From JANWZL01 sp041640815 (GTDB taxonomy: Bacteria; Pseudomonadota; Gammaproteobacteria; Burkholderiales; Thiobacillaceae), in the NCBI GenBank assembly GCA_041640815.1, contig JBEPZO010000025.1, forward strand, positions 1 to 29,978: a stretch of DNA of 29,978 nt, given 5' to 3'. Made by a program: the position numbers and the translations under genes. Shown piece after piece: positions 6,924-13,755 of this stretch. Below the pieces are notes generated by a model. That model did not search any database, was not told the DNA's origin, and saw nothing but the letters and a program-made list of their open reading frames with translations. Numbering within the stretch: position 1 is the first letter of the stretch; every line of letters starts with the position of its first letter.

Positions 6924-8251
6924 GGCCGTTTGCCGCATTCCCTATTGATACAATGGCTAGGATGGTCGCTCACCTATCGTTTTGGCTACGCGGGGCAAGC
7001 CTAGCGCTTGTGTTGCTTCTCAGTACCGTCCTCACGGTGCACGCGAGCATGACCATCGAGATCATCGGCGGTGCAGCCAAGCGCATCCCGATCGCCATCG
7101 TTCCGTTCGCCATGCCCGGCGGCGTAATAGGCGACAACCCTGCCAATGTGATCTCCGCAGATTTATTCCGTAGCGGTTACTTCGAAACGGTTGCTACTAG
7201 CCCACGGGAAGGACAGCCCACTCGGCCTGAGCAAGTGCGCTTACCCCAATGGCGTGCTGCCGGAGCTGATGCCTTGCTCATTGGCCAGGTACTGACGCTT
7301 CCGGATGGGCGGCTAGAGGTCCGTTTCTGGCTCTACGACGTCCCCTTGCAAACATTGCTTACAGCACGTGGCCTGACCGTGCCGAGCAGTAATGGCCTGC
7401 GCTCGGCCGCGCACCGCATCGCCGACATGGTCTATGAAAAGCTACTCGGCGAGGCGGGTAATTTTAGCGGTCGCATCGCCTATGTCCTCAAGCGGGATGG
7501 CTGGTATGAGCTGCAGGTGGCCGATACCGATGGCTACAATGCGGTTACCGTGGCGCGCTCGCCCGAGCCGATCATCTCGCCAGCCTGGTCGCCGGATGGC
7601 AGCCGTCTAGCCTACGTCTCGTTCGAGAAGAAAAAGCCCGTGGTCTATGTGCAGCGCCTGGCCGACGGCAGCCGTCAGGTGCTGGCCGACTTCCGCGGCT
7701 CCAACTCGGCCCCGGCCTGGTCGCCGGATGGTCGCCAGCTCGCCGTCACCCTGTCGCGCGATGAGGTCTCCCAGATCTATCTAATCGATGCTGCGGGAGG
7801 TGAACCCCGGCGTATCGCGAGCAGCACCGCTCTCGACACTGAACCGGTCTTTAGTCCCGATGGCCAATGGCTGTACTTTACTTCCGACCGCGGCGGCTCA
7901 CCGCAGATCTATCGCATACCGCTTGCTGGTGGACAGGCGCAACGGGTGACCTTCGAGGGAGGGTACAATGTATCGCCTGCAATCTCGCCAGATGGCAGGC
8001 TGATGGCCTTTATTCATCGGCGCGACGGGCGATTTCACGTGGCGTTAATGGATCTAGCCACTCGGCAGATGCAGGTGTTGACCGATACCAGCTATGACGA
8101 ATCACCAAGTTTCGCGCCGAATGGGCGCACTATCCTCTACGCGACGCGGATCAATGGGCGCGGCGTGCTCGCCACGGTAAGTATCGATGGTCGCGTGCGG
8201 CAGCGTTTGTCGCTGAGTGGGGATCTCAGGGAACCCGCTTGGGCCCCTTAA
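6920..8251 (+). CDS. tolB: Periplasmic Tol-Pal protein TolB
   Basis: 443 aa. The ATG at 6920 overlaps the tolA stop (ATGA); internal Met12 or Met15 are alternatives that would give a more usual signal peptide (hydrophobic core SLALVLLLSTVLTV, cleavage near VHA). The N-terminal domain has the TolB pattern IPIAIVPFAMPG. Five WD40-like beta-propeller blades repeat as SPAWSPDGSRLAYVS, APAWSPDGRQLAVTL, EPVFSPDGQWLYFTS, SPAISPDGRLMAFIH and SPSFAPNGRTILYAT. TolB binds Pal in the periplasm and is released by energised TolA. Confidence 0.96.
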   Translation: MRPFAAFPIDTMARMVAHLSFWLRGASLALVLLLSTVLTVHASMTIEIIGGAAKRIPIAIVPFAMPGGVIGDNPANVISADLFRSGYFETVATSPREGQPTRPEQVRLPQWRAAGADALLIGQVLTLPDGRLEVRFWLYDVPLQTLLTARGLTVPSSNGLRSAAHRIADMVYEKLLGEAGNFSGRIAYVLKRDGWYELQVADTDGYNAVTVARSPEPIISPAWSPDGSRLAYVSFEKKKPVVYVQRLADGSRQVLADFRGSNSAPAWSPDGRQLAVTLSRDEVSQIYLIDAAGGEPRRIASSTALDTEPVFSPDGQWLYFTSDRGGSPQIYRIPLAGGQAQRVTFEGGYNVSPAISPDGRLMAFIHRRDGRFHVALMDLATRQMQVLTDTSYDESPSFAPNGRTILYATRINGRGVLATVSIDGRVRQRLSLSGDLREPAWAP

Positions 8252-8290
8252 GCAACAGGACAATCAGCAACACATGACAGGAGTATGGGC

Positions 8291-8956
8291 ATGATCAGAA
8301 GATTGCTGGTAGTGAGCCTGGCCGGCTGCTCCCTTGCGGCCTGCTCGACCATGCCGACCGAAGCTCCAATCGACGAGAGCAAGGCCGTGGCTACGGCTAG
8401 CCCAGCGGCAACAGGTCAAGACGCAAGGCGTGCAAGCGATGCAGGGGCAAGACCCATTTCAGGAGGCAGTACACCAACCGCAGTCGAGCAGCCCGTGGTC
8501 GAGACGCGCCCACTGCCCACGCCGATCATAGAACCCACTGGGACCGTTTCAGCGATCAGTGCAGCAAGCGCACGACCTGAGTTGACCATCCCAGGGGCAC
8601 ACAAGGATCCAACAAGTCCCCTGGCACAGCGCGTGATCTATTTCGAGTTCGATAGCGCGGTCATCGACGCCCGTTTCCAGCCGTTACTGGAGGCGCATGC
8701 GACCTACTTAAAGGCAAACCCAGGTTTCAAGGTTATCCTGCAAGGCCACACCGATGAGCGCGGTAGCCGTGAGTACAATCTGGCGCTCGGGCAGCGGCGT
8801 GCCGAGAGTGTTCGCCAGGCGCTTCGTCTGCTTGGCGTAGCCGAAGCGCAAATGGAAGCGGTGAGCCTGGGCGAGGAGAAACCCGCCGTAGAAGGGCATG
8901 ACGAATCCGCCTGGAAGATGAACCGTCGTACTGAGATTCACTACGTTGGCGAATGA
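8291..8956 (+). CDS. pal: Peptidoglycan-associated lipoprotein Pal
   Basis: 221 aa from the ATG at 8291. An AGGAG at 8279-8283 lies 7 bp before it, but only 1 bp before the alternative ATG at 8285, so the later start is preferred. The signal has two lipobox candidates, LAGC (Cys13) and LAAC (Cys18); Cys18 gives the more usual length. A low-complexity Thr/Ala/Pro linker follows. The OmpA-like domain starts VIYFEFDSAVIDARF and holds the peptidoglycan-binding motif (LQGHTDERGSREYNLALGQ, then RRAESV). It tethers the outer membrane to the wall and is recycled by TolB. The linker is longer than in E. coli Pal (173 aa). Confidence 0.95.
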   Translation: MIRRLLVVSLAGCSLAACSTMPTEAPIDESKAVATASPAATGQDARRASDAGARPISGGSTPTAVEQPVVETRPLPTPIIEPTGTVSAISAASARPELTIPGAHKDPTSPLAQRVIYFEFDSAVIDARFQPLLEAHATYLKANPGFKVILQGHTDERGSREYNLALGQRRAESVRQALRLLGVAEAQMEAVSLGEEKPAVEGHDESAWKMNRRTEIHYVGE

Positions 8957-9735
8957 AACCAAGGTTTTACACGCTTGTCCCAACTTTGCTGACCCTCGCT
9001 TGGACCTCCGCCGCTGCGGTCACCATAGATGAACTCGCTTTGCGCCAAAACGAGATGCGTCAGGACTTGCGCGCCATGGAGGAGCGCCTGCGTCGGCTGG
9101 AAGCGCTACTGAACAACCAGGGGCTCCTGAATCTCCTCAACCAGGTTGCCGACCTGCGCGCGGAGCTGGCACGCCTGCGCGGCCAGCAGGAAGAGCAGCA
9201 GTACACCCTCGCCCAGCTACAACGCCGGCAGAAGGATCTCTATGAGGACCTCGATGGCCGTCTCAAGGAACTCGCCAGCCGTTCGACGGCGACTGTGGCC
9301 GCGCCAGAGGCGATACAGCTGCAACCGAGTAAAACGCTGATGGGCGCGAGTCTCGATGCCCGCAACGAAAGCAAAAGCTATGAAGCTGCGCTGACACTGT
9401 TTCGAGCCGGCGATTACCAAGCGGCAATCAGCGCCTTTCAGGCTTACCTCGCCGACTACCCGAATGGGAGTCTGGCGAGCAACGCCTACTACTGGCTGGG
9501 TTTGGCCCATGCTAGCCGGGGTGACTACGCGAGCGCCGTGCAGGCCTATCAAAAACTGCTGGACAATTACCCCACAAGCAACAAGGTGCCCGATGCCATG
9601 CTCAGCCTGGCCCGCGCACGCCTTCAGCAGGGGGAGACGGCCGCTGCTCAGGCCTTGCTCGAGCAGCTCACAGCGAGATTTCCGCAGACGCGGGCCGCAG
9701 AAAGCGGGCGCAAACTGCTCTCTACGCTGAAGTGA
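8953..9735 (+). CDS. cpoB: Cell-division coordinator CpoB (YbgF)
   Basis: 260 aa, starting in a 4-bp overlap with pal. A signal peptide (cleavage near TSAAA, residue about 22) is followed by a coiled coil (QNEMRQDLRAMEERLRRLEA and on to about residue 95). A flexible stretch and three TPR-like repeats come last (SYEAALTLFRAGDYQAAISA, AYYWLGLAHASRGDYASAVQ, AMLSLARARLQQGETAAAQA). This is the trimeric N-coil plus C-TPR design of CpoB. CpoB links TolA with peptidoglycan synthesis (PBP1B/LpoB in E. coli) in the periplasm. It ends in a GTGA overlap with queE. Confidence 0.93.
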   Translation: MKPRFYTLVPTLLTLAWTSAAAVTIDELALRQNEMRQDLRAMEERLRRLEALLNNQGLLNLLNQVADLRAELARLRGQQEEQQYTLAQLQRRQKDLYEDLDGRLKELASRSTATVAAPEAIQLQPSKTLMGASLDARNESKSYEAALTLFRAGDYQAAISAFQAYLADYPNGSLASNAYYWLGLAHASRGDYASAVQAYQKLLDNYPTSNKVPDAMLSLARARLQQGETAAAQALLEQLTARFPQTRAAESGRKLLSTLK

Positions 9736-10385
9736 CATCTGCTGCACCGCGGCTGCGCGTCACCGAGATCTTCTTTTCCCTACAGGGCGAGGCGAGCCGT
9801 GTTGGCTTGCCAACGGTGTTCGTCCGCCTGACCGCTTGTCCCCTGCGCTGCGGCTACTGCGATAGCGCCTACGCCTTTCAGGGCGGGGTGTGGATGTCCG
9901 TACCCGACATCATCGCCGAGGTAGGCAAATATCCGACGCGCTACGTCACGGTCACCGGCGGTGAACCCTTGGCACAGCGCGGTTGTCTAGAGTTATTAGG
10001 CCGCCTGTGTGACCTTGGCCACGACGTCAGCCTCGAGACCAGTGGCGCGCTTGACATCGCGGAGGTCGATCCGCGCGTGGCGCGTATCGTCGACATCAAG
10101 ACGCCGGGTTCGGGTGAGTCCGCGCGCATGCTGTGGCGCAACCTGGAGGTGCTCACGCCGCGCGACGAGGTCAAGTTCGTGCTGTGTGATGCGGCCGATT
10201 ACGCCTGGGCGCGGCAGGTCGTCGAGGAGCGCAAATTGTACGAACGGGCAGCAGTGTTGTTTTCGCCTGCTTGGGGCCGGATCGAGCCCCGTGCGCTGGC
10301 GGAATGGATCCTGCGCGACGGCTTGCCCGTGCGCATGCAGATACAGATGCACAAGTTGCTCTGGGGGGAGGCGTGTGGGCGATGA
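9732..10385 (+). CDS. queE: 7-carboxy-7-deazaguanine synthase QueE
   Basis: 217 aa radical-SAM enzyme starting at GTG 9732, inside the cpoB stop (GTGA). The cluster-binding motif is C36-x3-C40-x2-C43 (CPLRCGYCDSAYAF), the standard CxxxCxxC. A GGEP motif (VTVTGGEPLAQRG) binds SAM. QueE converts CPH4 to CDG, the third step toward preQ0 and queuosine. queC, the next enzyme, follows with a 4-bp overlap. Position behind cpoB is conserved in many beta- and gammaproteobacteria. Confidence 0.95.
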   Translation: MTSAAPRLRVTEIFFSLQGEASRVGLPTVFVRLTACPLRCGYCDSAYAFQGGVWMSVPDIIAEVGKYPTRYVTVTGGEPLAQRGCLELLGRLCDLGHDVSLETSGALDIAEVDPRVARIVDIKTPGSGESARMLWRNLEVLTPRDEVKFVLCDAADYAWARQVVEERKLYERAAVLFSPAWGRIEPRALAEWILRDGLPVRMQIQMHKLLWGEACGR

Positions 10386-11080
10386 AACGCGCCGTGATCC
10401 TCCTGTCGGGAGGCTTGGACTCCGCAACGGTGTTGGCCCTCGCCCGCGCGCAGGGCTACGCCTGCCATGCGCTGAGCGTGCACTATGGACAGCGACACCG
10501 CGCTGAGCTCGAGGCTGCCAAGGCCGTGGCGCGCCACTTGCAGGCGGTCGAGCACCGGGTGGTGAACATCGACATCAGCCAGTTCGGCGGCTCCGCGCTC
10601 ACCGATACGGGCATCGCGGTGCCGGAAGCGCCGGTCGAAGGCGTGCCAGTGACCTATGTGCCGGCTCGCAATACGGTCATGCTGGCCATCGCCTTGGGCT
10701 GGGCCGAGGTCCTGGAGGCGGAGGCCTTGTTCATCGGGGTCAATGCGGTAGATTACTCGGGTTACCCCGATTGCCGGCCTGAGTTCATCGCCGCTTTTCA
10801 GCAGCTGGCCGATGTCGCCACCCGGCGCGCGCTCGAAGGCAAGCGGGTGCGCATCGAGGCGCCGCTCATGAACATGCGCAAGGCGGAAATCATCCGGCTG
10901 GGTACGGCGCTCGGCGTCGACTATGCGCTCACTGTCTCCTGTTACCAGGCCGACCCCGAAGGGCGGGCGTGTGGGCGGTGCGATGCTTGTCGCTATCGTC
11001 TTATGGGATTTGTCGAGGCAGGACTACCAGATGTGACCCGGTATATGCCGGAAAGAATGCCCCACAACTTAGCGCCATGA
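10382..11080 (+). CDS. queC: 7-cyano-7-deazaguanine (preQ0) synthase QueC
   Basis: 232 aa from the ATG at 10382, which overlaps the queE stop (ATGA); an upstream-extended frame to 10271 lies inside queE and is rejected. PP-loop ATPase motif SGGLDS (residues 9-14) is present, as are VPARNTVML and NAVDYSGYPDCRPEF, typical of QueC. Four zinc-binding cysteines lie near the C-terminus (SCYQ, then ACGRCDACRYR). The enzyme makes preQ0 from CDG, ammonia and two ATP. It is the last gene of the long plus-strand operon. Confidence 0.96.
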   Translation: MKRAVILLSGGLDSATVLALARAQGYACHALSVHYGQRHRAELEAAKAVARHLQAVEHRVVNIDISQFGGSALTDTGIAVPEAPVEGVPVTYVPARNTVMLAIALGWAEVLEAEALFIGVNAVDYSGYPDCRPEFIAAFQQLADVATRRALEGKRVRIEAPLMNMRKAEIIRLGTALGVDYALTVSCYQADPEGRACGRCDACRYRLMGFVEAGLPDVTRYMPERMPHNLAP

Positions 11081-11090
11081 AGGCTATTTT

Positions 11091-11106
11091 CCCTTTGTCA
11101 AAAGGG
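11091..11106 (+). terminator. Short hairpin after queC
   Basis: CCCTTT-GTCA-AAAGGG is a perfect 6-bp stem with a 4-nt loop, 10 bp after the queC stop. No T-run follows, so it is a weak terminator candidate or an mRNA-end stabiliser for the tol-pal-que transcript. Confidence 0.3.
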
Positions 11107-11200
11107 CAAACCTACCATACGCAACGCGCTACAGAACGCGTAGCCTTAATACGCACCATCACCATCATTGCAACGACACAAACCACCTTAGGAGGCACTT

Positions 11201-12319
11201 ATGCATGCTGAGCAGATACAAGAAATCACTCACTTGGTTGTTTGGCTAGGTTTCAGCCTTGCTGTCATCTTTGGTTATGTTGCCAACAAAACGAGCTTTT
11301 GCACGATGGGCGCGGTTTCAGATGTGGTGAACATGGGCGACTGGGGCCGCATGCGCGCTTGGCTTTTGGCCATCGCTGTGGCCATCCTCGGTACGGCTAT
11401 CCTGGAATACGTTGGATACCTAGATCCTGCCCAAACCATCTACACCCGACCCAAACTGCCTTGGCTTGCCATGCTGGTTGGCGGGCTGACTTTTGGTGTT
11501 GGCATGACCTTGGCCTCTGGCTGTGGTCAGCGCACCCTGGTACGGCTCGGCGGCGGCAACCTCAAGTCGGTGGTGGTCTTTCTCTTTCTCGGCTACTCCG
11601 CCCTCGTCACCCTGCGCGGTATTTTCGGCTGGTTCCGCGTCAACGTGCTCGAGGCTGAGGCCGTGACGATCCACTTCGATCATCTCCCGACCATACCGGT
11701 ACTCCTGGTGGGAACGGACGATCAGCTCGGGCAGCTCATCGTCGCCGTGCTCATCAGCCTGGCCATCATGGCCTTCGTATTTATCAACAAAGATTTTCGC
11801 CAAAGTGCCGATAACATCTTGGCGGGGATCGTCGTCGGCCTCGTCGTCGTTGGCGGTTGGTTTGTCACCGGCAAACTCGGTTTCATCCCGGAGCATCCCG
11901 AAACCCTGGAGCCGGCCTATCTGGGCACCAACTCTGGGCTTGCGGAGTCGATGAGCTTCGTCGCCCCGCTGGGTTTCACCATGGATTTGTGGGCATACTG
12001 GACTGATGCATCGACCACCGTCACCTTCGCCATCGCCACTGTCTTCGGCGTGGTGATCGGCTCCTTCCTCTATTCGGTCATCCATCGGACGTTCCGCTGG
12101 GAGTATTTTACCTCCCCGCAAGACATGTTAAGGCATTTGGTTGGTGCCGTGCTGATGGGGTTTGGTGGCGTCACTGCCCTAGGTTGCACCATTGGACAAG
12201 GTGTAACAGGAATCTCCACCTTAGCGGTGGGATCCCTTATTGTCTTTTTCTCTATTGTGGCAGGAGCTGCGCTGACCATGAAGATCCAGTATTATTTAAT
12301 GATGCGTGAAGCTTCATAA
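11201..12319 (+). CDS. YeeE/YedE (TsuA-like) sulfur-compound transporter
   Basis: 372 aa with about nine or ten hydrophobic segments. The ATG at 11201 follows a strong AGGAGG with 6 bp between. Conserved cysteine motifs of the YeeE/YedE family are present: NKTSFCTMGAV in the first third, LASGCGQRTLVRLGGGNLKS and GVTALGCTIGQGVTGIS near the C-terminus. In TsuA these cysteines pass thiosulfate through the membrane. Family members are linked to thiosulfate or other reduced-sulfur import. No TusA-like small partner (TsuB) follows; a secreted thioredoxin does. GC is lower than in the tol-pal region. The exact substrate is inferred. Confidence 0.85.
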   Translation: MHAEQIQEITHLVVWLGFSLAVIFGYVANKTSFCTMGAVSDVVNMGDWGRMRAWLLAIAVAILGTAILEYVGYLDPAQTIYTRPKLPWLAMLVGGLTFGVGMTLASGCGQRTLVRLGGGNLKSVVVFLFLGYSALVTLRGIFGWFRVNVLEAEAVTIHFDHLPTIPVLLVGTDDQLGQLIVAVLISLAIMAFVFINKDFRQSADNILAGIVVGLVVVGGWFVTGKLGFIPEHPETLEPAYLGTNSGLAESMSFVAPLGFTMDLWAYWTDASTTVTFAIATVFGVVIGSFLYSVIHRTFRWEYFTSPQDMLRHLVGAVLMGFGGVTALGCTIGQGVTGISTLAVGSLIVFFSIVAGAALTMKIQYYLMMREAS

Positions 12320-12565
12320 GTCGAGGCGTTAGGGAAATGCTGAAGAAAGCTGCGAGCGGTATGGATGGTTAGGCGCGGGCAGCGGCTTGCCGCAAGACAT
12401 AGCGAGTAGTTAGGCGAGGCAGTGAAAATGCTGTTTCGGTGCAGGCGAACATTGGCGCGGCGATTAAGCTGCCGGCAGAAGCCGCTACCCTCGCAACGCA
12501 ATTCGTTCAGCGTTTCCGTAGCGGTGGTACATCTATAGGAGCCAAGTGCTTGTAGAGGACGTGCA
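12320..12565. other. Intergenic region before the thioredoxin gene
   Basis: 246 bp with no supportable gene. GTTAGGCG occurs twice (near 12369 and 12411), about 42 bp apart. Short open frames exist on both strands but have neither recognisable motifs nor good start contexts. It may hold the promoter of the downstream gene or a remnant of a lost gene; I cannot tell. Confidence 0.3.
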
Positions 12566-13156
12566 ATGCGCAGATTGTTCATCGGGGTACTGCTTGGTAT
12601 CAACGTCTTGGTGAGTATCACCGCTATAGCTCAGGTCGATTCACCGAAGGCCATTAATTTCCAATTTACCGATATCCAAGGCAGAACGATTCAGTTATCG
12701 GACTTTCGTGGCAAATGGGTATTGGTTAATTTTTGGGCGCCTTGGTGTCCCTTATGCTGGAGTGAGGTACCCGCTCTAAATGAACTTAACAAGCATCGAG
12801 ATTTTGTTGTAATTGGTATTGGGCTCGATTACGGTCCGGATGCATCAGTCGTACGTGAGACCGCTATTCGTCGCAACCTTGATTTTTATGCGATCGTAGC
12901 TGGAGGCTCGCGCAAGAATCCTGATAGTCCTTTCCGTCAAGTTGGACCAGTAGACTTTTATCCTACTTCCTATCTCTATGATCCGACTGGTGAAATTGTA
13001 ATGTTCATCCCGGGGCAGGTAAGGCTGCAGAACATTCATAATTTCGTTGCCGCTTGGAACAAAAAGAATCACGGGCTAGCACCTGAGCAAGCCCTTACCG
13101 CAGCCGTAGCCAGAGAAATAGACCCTAGTAAATCCCTATCGTCAAAGAAACGCTAA
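12566..13156 (+). CDS. Secreted TlpA-like thioredoxin-fold protein
   Basis: 196 aa. The N-terminal signal (RRLFIGVLLGINVLVSITAI, cleavage near Ala22) targets the periplasm. The redoxin domain begins INFQFTDIQGRTIQLSDF and has the active site WCPLCW (Cys61, Cys64) in NFWAPWCPLCWSEVPAL. The cis-Pro loop is VDFYPTSYLYDPTGEI. The family reduces disulfides on specific periplasmic partners (cytochrome c maturation, Sox proteins). Its place after the TsuA-like transporter suggests it keeps that transporter's cysteines, or a sulfur-oxidation protein, reduced; this is inference. Codon use is clearly more AT-rich than the surrounding genes, suggesting separate ancestry. Confidence 0.85.
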   Translation: MRRLFIGVLLGINVLVSITAIAQVDSPKAINFQFTDIQGRTIQLSDFRGKWVLVNFWAPWCPLCWSEVPALNELNKHRDFVVIGIGLDYGPDASVVRETAIRRNLDFYAIVAGGSRKNPDSPFRQVGPVDFYPTSYLYDPTGEIVMFIPGQVRLQNIHNFVAAWNKKNHGLAPEQALTAAVAREIDPSKSLSSKKR

Positions 13157-13472
13157 AAACAAAGCCGCGTGAGGGATCGCCGTCGGTACACGGTGCGGCT
13201 CAGCGCAAGACACAACCAGTAAATTTGGGGGAGCCCGAGGGAAGTCCTACGCATTGACCAACTTCGGCGAAACTGGATTTTGGTGCCCGCGCGCAAGTCT
13301 TAAGCTAATACCCAGCGCGTGCTATTTAGCATCTACCCAAGCCAGTCTTTCTGCGATACCTCCCTGGTGGAGGCGCACGCAGGTCAAAAAGAGTGAGCGT
13401 CTACCCAGTAATCCTTGTTCTCAGTAGTGGGGGTTGACTTTCAAGAGATAGTGAAGTAGTATATATATTTTA
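13157..13472. other. 316-bp gene-free region between the thioredoxin gene and tRNA-Lys
   Basis: No coding frame is convincing here. An imperfect inverted repeat AGCCGC...GCGGCT spans 13163-13200 just after the thioredoxin stop (possible terminator, no T-run). Smaller palindromes are GCTATTTAGC (13321-13330) and CCTCC-CTGGT-GGAGG (13359-13373). The right end holds the tRNA promoter. I see nothing else. Confidence 0.4.
13434..13462 (+). promoter_or_regulatory. Promoter of tRNA-Lys
   Basis: TTGACT (13434-13439), 17 bp, then TAGTAT (13457-13462) end 10 bp before the tRNA's first base. The AT-rich run after the -10 box is typical of stable-RNA promoters in a high-GC genome. Confidence 0.55.
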
Positions 13473-13548
13473 GGGTCGTTAGCTCAGCCGGTAGAGCAGC
13501 GGACTTTTAATCCGTTGGTCGCAGGTTCGAATCCTGCACGACCCACCA
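13473..13548 (+). tRNA. tRNA-Lys (anticodon UUU)
   Basis: 76 nt. The acceptor stem GGGTCGT (13473-13479) pairs with ACGACCC (13538-13544), then discriminator A and an encoded CCA (13546-13548). The anticodon stem GCGGA/TCCGT encloses the loop CTTTTAA, anticodon TTT at 13506-13508. The T arm is GCAGG-TTCGAAT-CCTGC. It stands alone and marks the left boundary of the CRISPR region. Confidence 0.97.
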
Positions 13549-13578
13549 ATAAGATCAATGGCTTAAGTACGGCAAAGA

Positions 13579-13606
13579 CACCCCGACGGGGTGCGATAAC
13601 TTTTTT
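13579..13606 (+). terminator. Probable terminator of tRNA-Lys
   Basis: CACCCC-GAC-GGGGTG (13579-13593) is a perfect 6-bp GC-rich stem. A T6 run (13601-13606) follows after 7 nt. The gap before the T-run is unusual, so the call is tentative. Confidence 0.4.
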
Positions 13607-13755
13607 GCCGCGATTTTGCCGCACTGGTGGCTATACCTGTCTCCCGCAGAGGATCCGCAAGCCGCGCCTGCCGCGTGGGCGTGACCGCCGGCTCGTCGGC
13701 GACGAAGGGGCGCGATTGCTGGTTGCTGCGACCAAGTCACGTGCTGCGCCGTGGC

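Noticed and set aside
12292..12621. 109-aa minus-strand ORF overlapping the thioredoxin start
   Set aside because: No motif, poor start context, and it overlaps two real genes at its ends.
13549..13755. Possible integrase or degenerate repeats between tRNA-Lys and the array
   Set aside because: No integrase motif and no partial copy of the CRISPR repeat could be seen; only the terminator-like hairpin is supported.
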